The translations under genes were made by a program, and so were the position numbers. 64,000 nucleotides of DNA from Lysobacter solisilvae (GTDB lineage Bacteria; Pseudomonadota; Gammaproteobacteria; Xanthomonadales; Xanthomonadaceae), in contig NZ_CP071518.1 of the NCBI RefSeq assembly GCF_016613535.2, positions 2,852,001-2,916,000 of the forward strand, written 5' to 3'. Of the stretch, positions 34,819 to 44,695 are shown piece by piece (position 1 is the stretch's first letter; every line of letters begins with the position of its first letter). The notes beneath the pieces were generated by a model, which saw only the letters and a program-made list of their open reading frames with translations, had not been told where the DNA came from and made no database searches.

Positions 34819-35580
34819 TCAGGGCAGGTCGTCGTCTTCGTCGGCGTGGTCGGCACGCCATTCGCCCAGGCGGGCGCGCAGGCGCACCATGGCCTGGCCG
34901 TGGATCTGGCATACGCGCGACTCGCTCACCGACAGCACCGCGCCGATCTCGCGCAGGTTCAGTTCCTGCTCGTAGTACAGCGACAACACCAGGCGCTCGC
35001 GTTCGGGCAGGTCGTTGATGGAGGCGCCCAGGGCCTTGCGGAACGCGTCATTCTCGAACGCGCGCGCCGGCGTGGCCGTGGCGGCGACCGCCAGCCGGGG
35101 TTCGCCGTCGTGTTCCTCCATCTGCGCGTCCAGGCTGATCAGCTGGCCGCGGGCGGCGTCCTCGACCATGCGGTGGTACTCGTCGAGCGTCACGTTGAGC
35201 GCGGCGGCGACCTGCTTGGCGGTGGCGGACTGGCCCGTGCGCTGCTCGATCTCGCGCGTGGCAGCGACCATGTCGCGGTAGCGCCGGTGGACCGAGCGCG
35301 GCACCCAGTCGCCGCGCCGGATCTCGTCGATCATGGCGCCGCGGATGCGGATGGAGGCGTAGGTTTCGAAGGCGGCGCCCTGGTCGGCCTGGAAATTACG
35401 GGCGGCATCGATCAGGCCCAGCATGCCGGCCTGGATCAGGTCGTCGATCTCCACGCTGGCCGGAAGCCGAGCGGCCAGGTGATGGGCGATGCGGCGCACC
35501 AGTTCGGAATGACGCTCGACGATGTCGTGCGCGGAGCCATGCTGGTGGGCGCGGTACTGGGCAGCGGCGGCGACGTTCAT
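34819..35580 (-). CDS. fliA: Flagellar sigma factor FliA (sigma-28)
   Basis: A 253-residue sigma factor with regions 2, 3 and 4: [36 protein letters not shown] and the C-terminal helix-turn-helix [23 protein letters not shown]. It directs RNA polymerase to late flagellar and chemotaxis promoters such as those at 62955-62981 and 23781-23807. It is normally held inactive by FlgM, which is not in this window. The ATG at 35580 overlaps the flhG stop by four bases (ATGA). Confidence 0.97.
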   Translation of the reverse strand: MNVAAAAQYRAHQHGSAHDIVERHSELVRRIAHHLAARLPASVEIDDLIQAGMLGLIDAARNFQADQGAAFETYASIRIRGAMIDEIRRGDWVPRSVHRRYRDMVAATREIEQRTGQSATAKQVAAALNVTLDEYHRMVEDAARGQLISLDAQMEEHDGEPRLAVAATATPARAFENDAFRKALGASINDLPERERLVLSLYYEQELNLREIGAVLSVSESRVCQIHGQAMVRLRARLGEWRADHADEDDDLP

Positions 35581-36479
35581 GCGGCGGCACTCCTTGCGGA
35601 GGTGGCGGCGGTCGCCCGGGCGACCAGGCGCTCGAGGAAGAACTCCACGTGGCCGCGGGCGCCCGGCGGCGACTGCCACTGGCGGGCGCGGCGCGCGATG
35701 TCGCGGAAGGCCAGCGCAGAGGGGCTCGACGGGAAGGCGTCGACGACGGCTTCCTGGCGCTGGATCGCGCGGCGCAGCCATTCGTCGCGCGGAATGGCCC
35801 CCAGGTAGTTGAGGGTGACATCGAGGAAGCGCGAGGTGACGCGTTCGAGCTTCTCGAACAGCTGGCGGCCCTCGATCGGGTTCTGCACCTGGTTGGCCAG
35901 CACCTGCACGCGGGTCACGCCGCGCTCGCGGCTGAGCACCTTGATCAGCGCGTAGGCGTCGGTGACCGAGGCCGGTTCGTCGCACACCACCACCACGACG
36001 TCCTGCGCGGCCTGGCAGAAGGTCAGCACGCCATCGGCGATGCCGGCGGCGTTGTCGACCACCATCACGTCCAGCGGGACCTCGAGCTGGGAGAACGCGT
36101 GCACCAGGCCGACGTGCTGTTGTGGCAGCAGTTCGGTCATGTGGCGCTTGCCCGATGCGGCGGGCACGATCAACAGGCCGTTGGGCCCCTGCAGGATGGT
36201 GTCCTGCAGTTCGCAGCGGCCGGCGAAGACGTCGGCCAGAGTGAAGCGCGGCGCCAGGCCCAGCATCACGTCGACGTTGGCCAGGCCCATGTCGGTGTCC
36301 AGCAGCAACGTGCGCTGGCCGGCGTTGACCAGCGAGGCGGCCAGGTTGATCGAGACCGAAGTCTTGCCGACGCCGCCCTTGCCGCTGGCGACGGCGATCA
36401 CGGTGGGAACGGCGCTCGCGCCGTCGCCCGCGCCCATCGGGGCGGCCGGAAGGGACGGGTTGGAATCAGGCGAACGCAT
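35577..36479 (-). CDS. flhG: Flagellar number regulator FlhG (FleN), MinD-type ATPase
   Basis: A 300-residue ATPase with the deviant Walker A SGKGGVGKTS, the switch LLDTDMGLANVDVML and the VVDNAAGIAD segment. It restricts flagellar number by acting on FleQ and FlhF. The ATG at 36479 lies within the last codons of flhF (14-base overlap); a longer frame to 36515 has no support because it would run deeper into flhF. The C-terminal activation region is shorter and basic. Neighbours flhF and fliA fit the standard order. Confidence 0.95.
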   Translation of the reverse strand: MRSPDSNPSLPAAPMGAGDGASAVPTVIAVASGKGGVGKTSVSINLAASLVNAGQRTLLLDTDMGLANVDVMLGLAPRFTLADVFAGRCELQDTILQGPNGLLIVPAASGKRHMTELLPQQHVGLVHAFSQLEVPLDVMVVDNAAGIADGVLTFCQAAQDVVVVVCDEPASVTDAYALIKVLSRERGVTRVQVLANQVQNPIEGRQLFEKLERVTSRFLDVTLNYLGAIPRDEWLRRAIQRQEAVVDAFPSSPSALAFRDIARRARQWQSPPGARGHVEFFLERLVARATAATSARSAAA

Positions 36480-38383
36480 GGCGATCCTCGGTGGCCAGGG
36501 GGTTAACGGCAGCACGGGTGGTTTTCTCCAGTGGGGACGCCAACGGGGGCGCCAGGGCCGCGGCGTCGGCGGCCTGCAGGTCGTGCGGGAGCTGCTGGCC
36601 GGCGCTGGTGTAGGCCAGCGGCAGGCCCTGCTGGGCCAGCACCGACAGCGCGGCGCCGGCGCGGCCGGTTTCGTCCAGCTTGGTCAGCACCACGCCCACC
36701 GGTGCGGCGGGGCGATAGCGCCGGGCAATCTCGCCCAGGTCGTGCGGATTGGCATTGGCCGGCAGCACCAGCAGGCTGCGCAGGCGGCTGGACGAGCGCA
36801 GCCAGAGGATCTGGCGCAGCAGCGCGCGGTCGCGGACGCCGTAACCGGTGGTGTCCACCAGCACCAGCGGATAGTCGACCAGCTGGTCCAGTGCCTGGCC
36901 CAGTTCGTCGCTGCTCTCGGCATCGCAGACGGTCACGCCATGCCGACGGCCGTAGGCGTGCAGTTGTTCGCGCGCGCCGGTGCGTTCACGGTCGATGCTC
37001 ACCAGTGCGACGTCGCGGGCGCGGTGACGTGCGGCGAAGCGGGCGGCGAGCTTGGCCGCGGTCGTGGTCTTGCCGGCGCCGGTCGGTCCGACCAGCGCGA
37101 TCACGCCGCCGTCCTCGATCGGCTCGGCGCGCAGCACCGGCATGGCCTGGGCAAACTGCGCGGCCATCGCGGCCTGGAGTTCGCGGCCGGCCAGGCGCGG
37201 ATCGATGCTGGCCGCAATCGATTGCGCGAGCGCGTCGTCGCATCCGAAGCCCAGCAGCGCGTCCAGCACGGCCGCGCGGGCCGGTGAGCCGCGCAGGCGC
37301 TCCAGCGAGAGGGATTCCATCTGCTTTTCCATCAGTGCGCGCATCGAGGCGAGCTCGTCGCGCATCGCGATGATGGTCGGGTCGGGCGTTTCGACGCGCG
37401 CGGCCGGAACGACCTGCAGCGTGCGCGGCGCCGCGAAGGACTCGGCATTGGCGACGGGCGTCGGGCAGGGCGAGGACAGCGCGATCAGGTAGTCGGCGTC
37501 GCTGGTTTGCGCGTAGGGCGAGGTCGCAGGCGCCGGTTCCTCGCTGGCGCTGGCCGCCGGTGCGGTGCGATCGACCGGCGCGGTCTGCATCGGGGCGGCC
37601 GTGGCCGGGGACGCGGGCGTGACGGCGGGCACGCCGAAGGCCGCGATCAGGGATTCGAAGTCGGCTTCAGGCTGGACTGCAGGCGCGGCGGCAGCCGTCG
37701 GCGCGGCCTGCGGCAGGTCCGTGTCGGCCTCGCTCGTCGGCGCGGCTTCGGCCAGTTGCTCGCCATGCGCCAGCGTCTCATCGATGTCGACCGCATCGTC
37801 CACGCGGATGTCCAGCGTGCGTGCGATCGGCGGGGCAACCGGCGCGGCAACGGGTGCCACCATCGCCGAATGCGCACGCGGCTCAGCCGTGGTCACCAGT
37901 TCGGCCAGCGTCGGACCGTCGGACGGGTTCGGCGCGTCGCCGATACGGAAGATGGCGCGGGCGCGGGAGATCAGCGACTCGCGGGCCGGCTCGGCGCGTT
38001 CCGCGGCGAGGGCAACCGGCGCGGGCTGGTGTTGCGTCGGAGTGTTCAGTGCGGCAGACAGCGTCTGCGCATGGGCAGCGGGCGCGGTGTGGCGTGCGAC
38101 CGCGACAGGCGCGTCGTTCGCAGCGGCGGCCGTCGCCGCAATCGGTGCAGGCGCCGCGGTCGCCGCAACGCGCACGACCGGTGCGGGCAAGGGTTCGATC
38201 CCCGGGGCCGCGGCGCGCAGCGCCTGCGACATCAAAGGATTCATCGTAGTCCGTGGCGGCGACCACCTCGATGCCGTTGGCCGTGGCGCGGTTGGACAGG
38301 ATCACCGCATCGGGGCCCTGCTCGTCGCGGACCATGCGCAGCGCGGTGCGCATGTCGGGGGCGAGGAAGCGTTTGATTCGCAT
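36466..38383 (-). pseudogene. flhF: Flagellar polar GTPase FlhF, one frameshift as sequenced
   Basis: Frame 1 from ATG 38383 gives the conserved FlhF N-terminus MRIKRFLAPDMRTALRMVRD through to EVVAATDYDES. A run of three identical bases at 38234-38236 holds one extra base; skipping it continues as LMSQALRAAAPG into a long Ala/Pro-rich linker and then the SRP-type GTPase (VGPTGAGKTTTAAKLA, DTTGYGVRD, LTKLDETGRAG) to the stop at 36466. The repaired protein has 638 residues. FlhF places the flagellum at the pole. Either the gene is a recent pseudogene or one base is a sequencing error. A shorter protein lacking the first 48 residues could still be translated from ATG 38244. Confidence 0.85.
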
Positions 38384-38402
38384 GGCGGTGGACTCAGGAG
38401 GC

Positions 38403-38527
38403 GGGAACGAAAAGCGGGGATGGGGAATGGGGGAAGTGGGTGGCGTCAGCCCGTGATGGGCTTCGCCTTCGATTGCAATGGCCTGGTGTCATCAGTACTT
38501 CTCCGACGCGCATGGACTTTCGTTCCC
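38403..38527. repeat. Intergenic inverted-repeat element between flhA and flhF
   Basis: GGGAACGAAA at 38403-38412 pairs with TTTCGTTCCC at 38518-38527. Next to the left arm lie GGGGAATGGGGGAA-like repeats. A similar arrangement occurs between fliF and fliE (53079-53193), suggesting a dispersed element. It contains no gene. Confidence 0.55.
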
Positions 38528-38564
38528 TGTTTCCCTTTCCCGCTCTTTCATTGCTGCTCCCGCC

Positions 38565-40674
38565 TCACCCGATCGCCCCCACTACCCGCAACCGCTTGTC
38601 CTCCGGCACCTCGCCGTAGGCCAGGACCGACAGCGACGGAATGCTGTGGCGGACCAGGCGGGCGATGGAGGCACGGATCCCGCCGGGGACCAGCAGCACC
38701 GCGGGTTCGCCGCGGCTCTCCTGGCGGGTCACGCACTCGTTGAGGTTCTGGTGAAGACGCTCGGCGAGTCCGGGTTCCAGCGCGGCACCCCTGGCCACTG
38801 ACGGAGTCCTGCAACACCCGTTCCAGCGCCGGTGCCAGGGTGAAGACGGGAAGCTCGTCGGCCAGGCCGTTGAGTTCCTGGACGATGAAGCGGCCCAGTG
38901 CGGTACGCACCGCGGCGGTGAGCAGGGCCGGGTCCTGCGAATGCGTGCCGTGTTCCAGCAGCGCTTCCACGATCTGGCGCATCTGCCGGACAGGCACGCG
39001 CTCGGCCAACAGGGTCTGCAGCACCTTCACCACGACCGACAGCGGCAGCAGCTTGGGTGTCAAATCCTCGACGAGCTTGGGTGCGCTGCGTCCAAGGGCC
39101 GACAGCAGATGCTGCACTTCCTCGTGGCCCAGCAGTTCGGTGGCGCGTTCGCGCACCAGGTGGGACAGGTGCGTGGCCACGACCGTGGCCGCGTCGACCA
39201 CGGTGTAGCCCAGCGATTCGGCGTGGGCGCGCTGCGTGGGCATGATCCACACGGCATCCAGGCCGAAGGCCGGATCCTTGCCGGGGATGCCCTCGAGCTG
39301 GCCGAAGACGCGGCCCGGGTCGAGTGCCAGCTCGCGGTCGGCGTGCAACTCGCCGCTGGCGATCGGCACGCCGTGGACGAGAACGCGATACTGGTTCGGC
39401 GCCAGCTCCAGGTTGTCGCGCACGTGCACGGCCGGAATCAGGAAGCCCAGATCCTGGGTCAGCTTGCGGCGCACGCCCTTCAGGCGCGGCAGCAGCTGTC
39501 CACCCTGCGCCTTGTCGACGAGCGCGATGAGGCGATAGCCCACTTCCAGTGCCAGCGGATCCACGGGGCGGATCTCGTCCCAGCCCAGTTCCGCAACGGC
39601 GGTCGATTCGACCCCGCCTGCCTCGGTAGTCGTCTCGCCCGGTTGTTCGGCCTGGAGCGCGCGCTTGCGCAGCTGCCACGCCGCGTATCCCAGGACCGCG
39701 GCGAGGATCAGGAAGGGAAGATTCGGCATGCCCGGCACGATGCCGATCAGGCCCAGCAGGACGGCGGCGACGGTGAGCGCGCGCTGATGGCCGAACACCT
39801 GCTTGGAAACCGCCGCACCCATTTCCTGCTCGCCGGTGGAGCGGGTCACCAGCATCGCCACGGCGGTGGCGATCAGCAGCGCCGGCAGCTGCGCGACCAG
39901 GCCGTCGCCGATTGCGAGCATGGTGTAGGTCTTCACGGCATCGCCGAACGACATGTCGTGCTGGAGCATGCCGATGAGCATGCCACCGACCATGTTGATC
40001 ACCAGGATCAGGATGCCGGCGACGGCGTCGCCGCGGACGAACTTGCTGGCGCCGTCCATGGAGCCGTAGAAGTCAGCCTCGTCGCGCACTTCCTGGCGGC
40101 GGGCCTTGGCGTCCTCGCGGGTCAGCAGGCCGGCGTTGAGGTCGGCGTCGATCGCCATCTGCTTGCCGGGCAGGGCGTCGAGGATGAAGCGGGCCGATAC
40201 TTCGGAGATGCGGCCGGCGCCCTTGGTGACGACGACGAAATTGACGATGGTCAGGATCGCGAACACGACGATGCCGACGGCGTAGCTGCCGCCAATCACG
40301 AACTGGCCGAACGATTCGATCACGTGGCCGGCCGCGCCGGGGCCTTCGTGACCGTGCAGCAGCACCACGCGGGTGGAGGCGACGTTCAGCGCCAGTCGCA
40401 GCAGCGTCACCATCAGCAGCACGCTGGGGAAGATGGAGAATTCCAGCGGCCGGCGCACGTACACCACCGCCAGCATCACCACCAGCGACAGCGCGATGTT
40501 GATGGTGAACAGCCCGTCCAGGACGATCGGCGCCAGCGGCACCATCACCATGGCCAGCATGGCCAGCATGACCAGGGGCGCGGCGGCCCCGTTGCGAAGG
40601 TTCGAGGCGATGCGGCCGGGCGTCATCGGGCCCGGCGCCGACCTGCCCGGAGTCAGGCCTCCGGCGGTGCTCAT
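38565..40674 (-). pseudogene. flhA: Flagellar export gate protein FlhA, one frameshift as sequenced
   Basis: The N-terminal membrane domain (eight helices; VRRPLEFSIFPSVLL, FVVVTKGAGRISEV, FYGSMDGASKFVRGDAVAG) and most of the cytoplasmic domain read in one frame to LERVLQDSVS. One extra base near 38795-38796 then moves the true C-terminus, ARGAALEPGLAERLHQNL to RVVGAIG, into the next frame, ending at 38565. Repaired length is 702 residues. Unrepaired, the frame runs on with unrelated sequence to 38548. The lost part is the C-terminal lobe of the cytoplasmic ring that docks export substrates and chaperones. It is coupled to flhB by a four-base overlap. Confidence 0.87.
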
Positions 40675-41819
40675 GGCGTCGGCTTGTTGACGGGGTCGGG
40701 CGCGCCCTCGGCGCCGACGTCGATGTCGGCCAGGTTCGGCATGGGGCCGCGCCCCGGCACCCAGGCACGCAGCTGGTACACGTAGGACAGCACTTGCGCG
40801 ACGGCGGCGTAGAGTTTCACCGGGATTTCCTGGTCGACCTTGGCCTGCCTATACAAGGCGCGTGCCAGCGGCGGCGCCTCGATCACGGCCACGCGGTGCT
40901 GCTGCGCGGCGGCGCGGATGGCCAGCGCCAGTTCGTCGACGCCCTTGGCCACCACGACCGGGGCGCGGGTCTTGCCCGCCGTGTATTTGAGGGCCACCGC
41001 GTAGTGGGTCGGGTTCATCACGACCACGTCGGCGGTCGGCACCGCTTCCATCATCCGGCGGCGCGACATCTCGCGGGCCACCTGGCGCACGCGGGCCTTC
41101 ACTTCCGGGTTGCCCTCCTGTTCCTTGGCCTCGTCGCGCAGCTCCTGCTTGGTCATCTTCAGCTTGCTGCGGTACTGGAAGTGCTGCCAGGGCACATCGA
41201 TCGCCGCCAGCGCGCCGAGCGCGCCGACCATAGCCAGCAATGCCCACAGGGTGAGGTCGACGCCCTGCGCCACGGCGGCTTCGAGCGAGGCACCCGGCAT
41301 CGCCAGCAACGAGGTGAAGGCGCGATGCACCACCCAGGCGCCGATGCCGCCGATCAGCAGCACGCGCAGCAGCGAGCGCAGCAGTTCGGCCAGGCTTTCC
41401 TTGCCGTACATGCGCGCCAGGCCGCGACCGGGGTTGAGGCGGTTGAAATCCGGGGTCAGCGACTTGCCGGCAAAACGCAACCCGCCCATCACCATCGGTG
41501 CCAGCACGCACGCCGCCAGAGCGGCGAACACCAGCGGCAGCATCGGCCGCACCAGGCCGCCCATCAGGGACGCGGCGTGCGGGATCAGGCGGTCTGGTGC
41601 ATCCAGCAGGGCGCGGTCGAAGCTCAGCGCGTCGCGCATCCAGCCGCGCGAAGCATCGCCGAGATTACTGGCGGTGGCCTTGAGCGCGATCACGGCGCAG
41701 CCCAGTACCGCCACGTTGGCCAGTTCACGCGAACGCGGGACGTCGCCGCGTTCGCGCGCCTCGCGCAATCGTTTTTCTGATGGGGCTTCGGTGCGGTCTT
41801 CCTGGTCTTCGGCGCTCAT
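40671..41819 (-). CDS. flhB: Flagellar export switch protein FlhB
   Basis: A 382-residue FlhB with four membrane helices and a cytoplasmic domain containing the self-cleavage motif NPTH (near residue 268). Cleavage there switches export from rod/hook to filament substrates, under control of FliK. The N-terminus EDRTEAPSEKRLREARERG is the standard signature. The stop overlaps the flhA start. The C-terminal 25 residues are proline-rich. Confidence 0.97.
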   Translation of the reverse strand: MSAEDQEDRTEAPSEKRLREARERGDVPRSRELANVAVLGCAVIALKATASNLGDASRGWMRDALSFDRALLDAPDRLIPHAASLMGGLVRPMLPLVFAALAACVLAPMVMGGLRFAGKSLTPDFNRLNPGRGLARMYGKESLAELLRSLLRVLLIGGIGAWVVHRAFTSLLAMPGASLEAAVAQGVDLTLWALLAMVGALGALAAIDVPWQHFQYRSKLKMTKQELRDEAKEQEGNPEVKARVRQVAREMSRRRMMEAVPTADVVVMNPTHYAVALKYTAGKTRAPVVVAKGVDELALAIRAAAQQHRVAVIEAPPLARALYRQAKVDQEIPVKLYAAVAQVLSYVYQLRAWVPGRGPMPNLADIDVGAEGAPDPVNKPTP

Positions 41820-41829
41820 CTGGCGTTCC

Positions 41830-42618
41830 TCAGCCCGTCAGGCCGCGGGCGGCGGAGAAGGCGTCGTCGAACAGGCCCTGCACGGGTCCCTGTAGTTCAG
41901 TGGCCAGCAGGCAAAGCAGGACGAGTCCGACGAGCAGGGCGACCGGCAGGCCGATGGCGATCGGATTGAGTTGCGAGGCGGCGCGCGCGAGTACGCCGAA
42001 GGCGATGTTCACCGCCAGCAGCGCCATCATCACCGGCAGCGCCAGCAGGACGCCGGCACGCAGGCAGTGACCAAAGAACGCCGGCACGGCGCCCAGCAGC
42101 GCCAGCGGATCGGGCAGGGCGGCACCGACCGGCACACCGCCGTAGCTGCCGGCCAGCAGTTCGACCAGGGCCAGGTGCCCGTCGAGGGTGAAGAACAGCA
42201 GGCCGAACACCAGGTAGAACCATTGCGACAGCACCGGCGACGATGCGCCGCTGAGCGGATCGGCCAGCGTGGCGAACGACAGCCCCATGCCCTGCGAAAC
42301 GAGTTCACCGGCCAGCTGGCCTGCTTCGAAAGCCAACCGCAGCATCAGGCCGATCGAGATGCCGACGGTGAATTCGCGCACCACGCCCAGCACGGTGGCC
42401 GCATCGACACCCATCGGCGGTGGCGCGGGCAGCACGGTGGACATCGCGGCCGACAGCGCCAGGGTCAGGATCAGCCGCGCCCTTGCCGGCATCGTCTGCC
42501 CGCCCATCACCGGCAGCACCTGCACGGCCGCGCCGATGCGCAGGGCGTACCAGAGCACGGTGCCCAGCATCGCGAACAGGTCGACGCCGCTGGCGGTGGT
42601 GAGGGTGACGGTGTCCAT
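41830..42618 (-). CDS. fliR: Flagellar export gate protein FliR
   Basis: A 262-residue membrane protein with about six helices; GISIGLMLRLAFEAGQLAGE and NPIAIGLPVALLVG are typical of FliR. With FliP and FliQ it builds the core export gate. ATG 42618 is preferred over a TTG six codons earlier; AGGA lies about ten bases before it. A 184-base gap with a hairpin separates it from fliQ, unusual in an otherwise tight operon. Confidence 0.95.
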   Translation of the reverse strand: MDTVTLTTASGVDLFAMLGTVLWYALRIGAAVQVLPVMGGQTMPARARLILTLALSAAMSTVLPAPPPMGVDAATVLGVVREFTVGISIGLMLRLAFEAGQLAGELVSQGMGLSFATLADPLSGASSPVLSQWFYLVFGLLFFTLDGHLALVELLAGSYGGVPVGAALPDPLALLGAVPAFFGHCLRAGVLLALPVMMALLAVNIAFGVLARAASQLNPIAIGLPVALLVGLVLLCLLATELQGPVQGLFDDAFSAARGLTG

Positions 42619-42751
42619 GCTGCGTTCGTCCTGCAACCGCTGTGCCAGAGAAGGCGGGCGCGTGCGGCGCGATCAACCCTCATTGCCGCAAATTGGTCGC
42701 GCTGGTCGTCCAGGCGACTTTCGCGAAGGGCTGGGTGAGCAGAGTCACTGA

Positions 42752-42771
42752 ATCCCCGCGTGCGCGGGGAT
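42752..42771 (-). repeat. Hairpin between fliQ and fliR
   Basis: A nine-bp perfect stem (ATCCCCGCG with its complement) and a two-base spacer sit in the only sizeable gap of the fliL-flhA run. No T-run follows, so it may be an RNA-stability or REP-like element rather than a terminator. The remaining bases of the gap show nothing. Confidence 0.45.
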
Positions 42772-42802
42772 GTCGGGAAGTGGGGCCCCCGCGGGGCGCG
42801 GC

Positions 42803-43072
42803 TCAGCCGATCAGGTGCGGAATGCGCTGGAACAGTTCGGCGGTGAAACTCACCAGCCGGCCCAGCAGGAAATGCCCGGTCAGCGCCAGCGTGGCGATCA
42901 GCGTGATGGCCTTCACCACGAAGGCGATGGTGGGTTCATTGATCTGCGTGGCGGCCTGCAGGATGCCGACGATCACGCCCACCGCCAGCACCGCCAGCAG
43001 CGGCGGTGCGCCGAGCGTGAGGGCCAGTTGCAGGCCGCGCGCGATTTCGCCCAGGGCGACTTCAGGAGTCAT
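42803..43072 (-). CDS. fliQ: Flagellar export gate protein FliQ
   Basis: An 89-residue protein with two transmembrane helices (LLAVLAVGVIVGILQAATQI and a second near residues 50-70). Size and the QAATQINEPTIAFVVK segment are diagnostic. FliQ packs around FliP/FliR in the export gate. It begins ten bases after the fliP stop. Confidence 0.95.
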   Translation of the reverse strand: MTPEVALGEIARGLQLALTLGAPPLLAVLAVGVIVGILQAATQINEPTIAFVVKAITLIATLALTGHFLLGRLVSFTAELFQRIPHLIG

Positions 43073-43082
43073 CGTTGCGCCC

Positions 43083-43928
43083 CTAGACCGGATTGAAGCT
43101 GGCGGCCAGCGAGCCCACGACCAGGACCCAGCCGTCGACGAGCACGAACAGCAGGATCTTGAACGGCGCGGACACCAGCATCGGCGAGAGCATCATCATG
43201 CCCATCGACATCAGGACGCTGGCCACGACCAGGTCGATGATCACGAAGGGGATGTAGATCAGGAATGCGATTTCGAACGCGGTCTTGAGTTCGCTGGTGA
43301 GGAACGACGCGGCGAGCACGCCGAAGGGCACGTCCTGCGGCGTCGCGTACGGGCCGGTGTGCGAAAGCCCGGCGAAGGTCATCAGGTCGTTCTGCCGGAC
43401 CTGGGCGAGCATGAAGCCACGAAACGGCTCGGACGCGAGTGACCACGCCGTCTTGAAGTCGATCTGATCGTCGAGATATGGCGCGATGCCCTGCGCCCAT
43501 GACTGGTCGAACACCGGCATCATGATCATCGATGTGAGGAACAGCGCCAGCGCCAGCAGCACCTGGTTGCCCGGTGTCTGGCCGGTGCCCAGTGCCTGCC
43601 GCAGCAGGCCGAGCACGATGATGATGCGCGTGAATGCGGTCAGCCCGAGCAGCGCGGCCGGCAGGAAGGTGATGCCCGTCATCAGGGCGAGCACCTGCAG
43701 CGGCATGCTCACTGGCTGGCCGCCGACCTGGCCGACCTTGACCGAAGGCAGCGGCTGCGAAGGCGTCGCGGCATCGGGCGCAGCCGGCGTGGTCGCCTGC
43801 GCGAGGGGCGCCCGCGGAGCGGCCGGCGCCGTGGCCTGCGCGAACGCGGCCCCGGTGGTAACCGTCAGCGCCGCGGCCAGCAGCACGCGGGTGGCCCAGC
43901 GGCGAAGGGTTGATAGCCGCGAAGTCAT
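43083..43928 (-). CDS. fliP: Flagellar export gate protein FliP
   Basis: A 281-residue protein with an N-terminal signal sequence (VLLAAALTVTTGAAFAQA, cleavage near residue 30), an Ala/Pro-rich stretch, then the conserved FliP core with four helices: TRIIIVLGLLRQALG, PPNQVLLALALFLT-like segment, ELKTAFEIAFLIYIPF and SMGMMMLSPM. It forms the export pore with FliR and FliQ. ATG 43928 overlaps the fliO stop by four bases. Slightly longer than the usual 245-255 residues because of the linker. Confidence 0.95.
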   Translation of the reverse strand: MTSRLSTLRRWATRVLLAAALTVTTGAAFAQATAPAAPRAPLAQATTPAAPDAATPSQPLPSVKVGQVGGQPVSMPLQVLALMTGITFLPAALLGLTAFTRIIIVLGLLRQALGTGQTPGNQVLLALALFLTSMIMMPVFDQSWAQGIAPYLDDQIDFKTAWSLASEPFRGFMLAQVRQNDLMTFAGLSHTGPYATPQDVPFGVLAASFLTSELKTAFEIAFLIYIPFVIIDLVVASVLMSMGMMMLSPMLVSAPFKILLFVLVDGWVLVVGSLAASFNPV

Positions 43929-44695
43929 GCTTTCTTTCCGAAGTGCTGCGCCAGCAGTTGGGCGAAGGCGGGAGTGGCCGCCGGAGCCGGTGTGGGCAGG
44001 GGCTGTTCGAGCGTATGCAGCGTGCGCATGCCACCGGCGCCCACGCCGATGAGCAGCTGGGTCTCGCCGACGGCGACGACGACCACGCGTTCGCGCGGGC
44101 CCAGCGAGAGCGAGCTCACGACCCGCAGCGCGTTGGTGTTGCCCGCGCCGCGGAAGCCGGGCAGGCGCCTGGCGATCCAGCCGAGCGCGAGGATCAGGCC
44201 GACGACCAGCACCAGCGCGAGCACGGCGCCGCCGATGCTGCCAGCCGTGGCCGGCGACTGCACCGGCGTGGAAGATTTGGCGACGGTGGCGACGGTGCCG
44301 GGACGGCCCGCGACAGCAGGGGCCTGCGTCGTCGTGGTGGCGAGGACCTTGTCCTGCTTGGCGGTCGTGGCCTGCTCGCCCTCGGCGGGCGCCTGGGTGG
44401 CAAAGGCCTCCGCGGCCGTCACCCGGGCCGACGCGGGTGCGGCGGGCTGCAGGTCGGCGGTCTGCAATTCGGCTCGCTTTGAATCGGCACTCTCTGAGTC
44501 GGCACTCTTTGAACCGGCACCGTTCGAATCGGCACCGTTCGAATCGGCACCCTGTGCGGCTGCACTGCCCGCGACAACTGCCTGCAGGCCCGTGACCGTG
44601 GTGGAGACCGGCGCGGTGCCGGCCGACAGGTCCGCCGGCGGCTGCACCGGCAATGCGGCCGCGAGCACCTGCGCGCGTGAAGCGTGTGCGCTCAT
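43925..44695 (-). CDS. fliO: Flagellar assembly protein FliO with long repetitive N-terminus
   Basis: A 256-residue protein. The C-terminal third is a normal FliO: one membrane helix (GGAVLALVLVVGLILALGW) and a cytoplasmic domain with VVSSLSLGPRERVVVVAVG. FliO helps FliP assemble. Ahead of the helix are about 150 residues of Ala/Ser/Thr-rich sequence, including tandem pentapeptides GADSN, GADSN, GAGSK, SADSE, SADSK encoded by a 15-bp repeat (44466-44555). Typical FliO proteins have a much shorter N-terminus. Start overlaps the fliN stop by four bases. Confidence 0.9.
   Translation of the reverse strand: MSAHASRAQVLAAALPVQPPADLSAGTAPVSTTVTGLQAVVAGSAAAQGADSNGADSNGAGSKSADSESADSKRAELQTADLQPAAPASARVTAAEAFATQAPAEGEQATTAKQDKVLATTTTQAPAVAGRPGTVATVAKSSTPVQSPATAGSIGGAVLALVLVVGLILALGWIARRLPGFRGAGNTNALRVVSSLSLGPRERVVVVAVGETQLLIGVGAGGMRTLHTLEQPLPTPAPAATPAFAQLLAQHFGKKA
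44466..44555 (-). repeat. 15-bp tandem repeat inside fliO
   Basis: Six consecutive 15-bp units of the form GAATCGGCACCGTTC on the plus strand (two identical in their first 12 bases, others with one to five changes) encode pentapeptides in FliO. The length is a multiple of three, so copy-number changes keep the frame. Confidence 0.85.

Noticed and set aside
38478..38500. Sigma-54 promoter for flhF
   Set aside because: A TTGCA is present but the upstream TGACAC is two bases off the required spacing and lacks GG.
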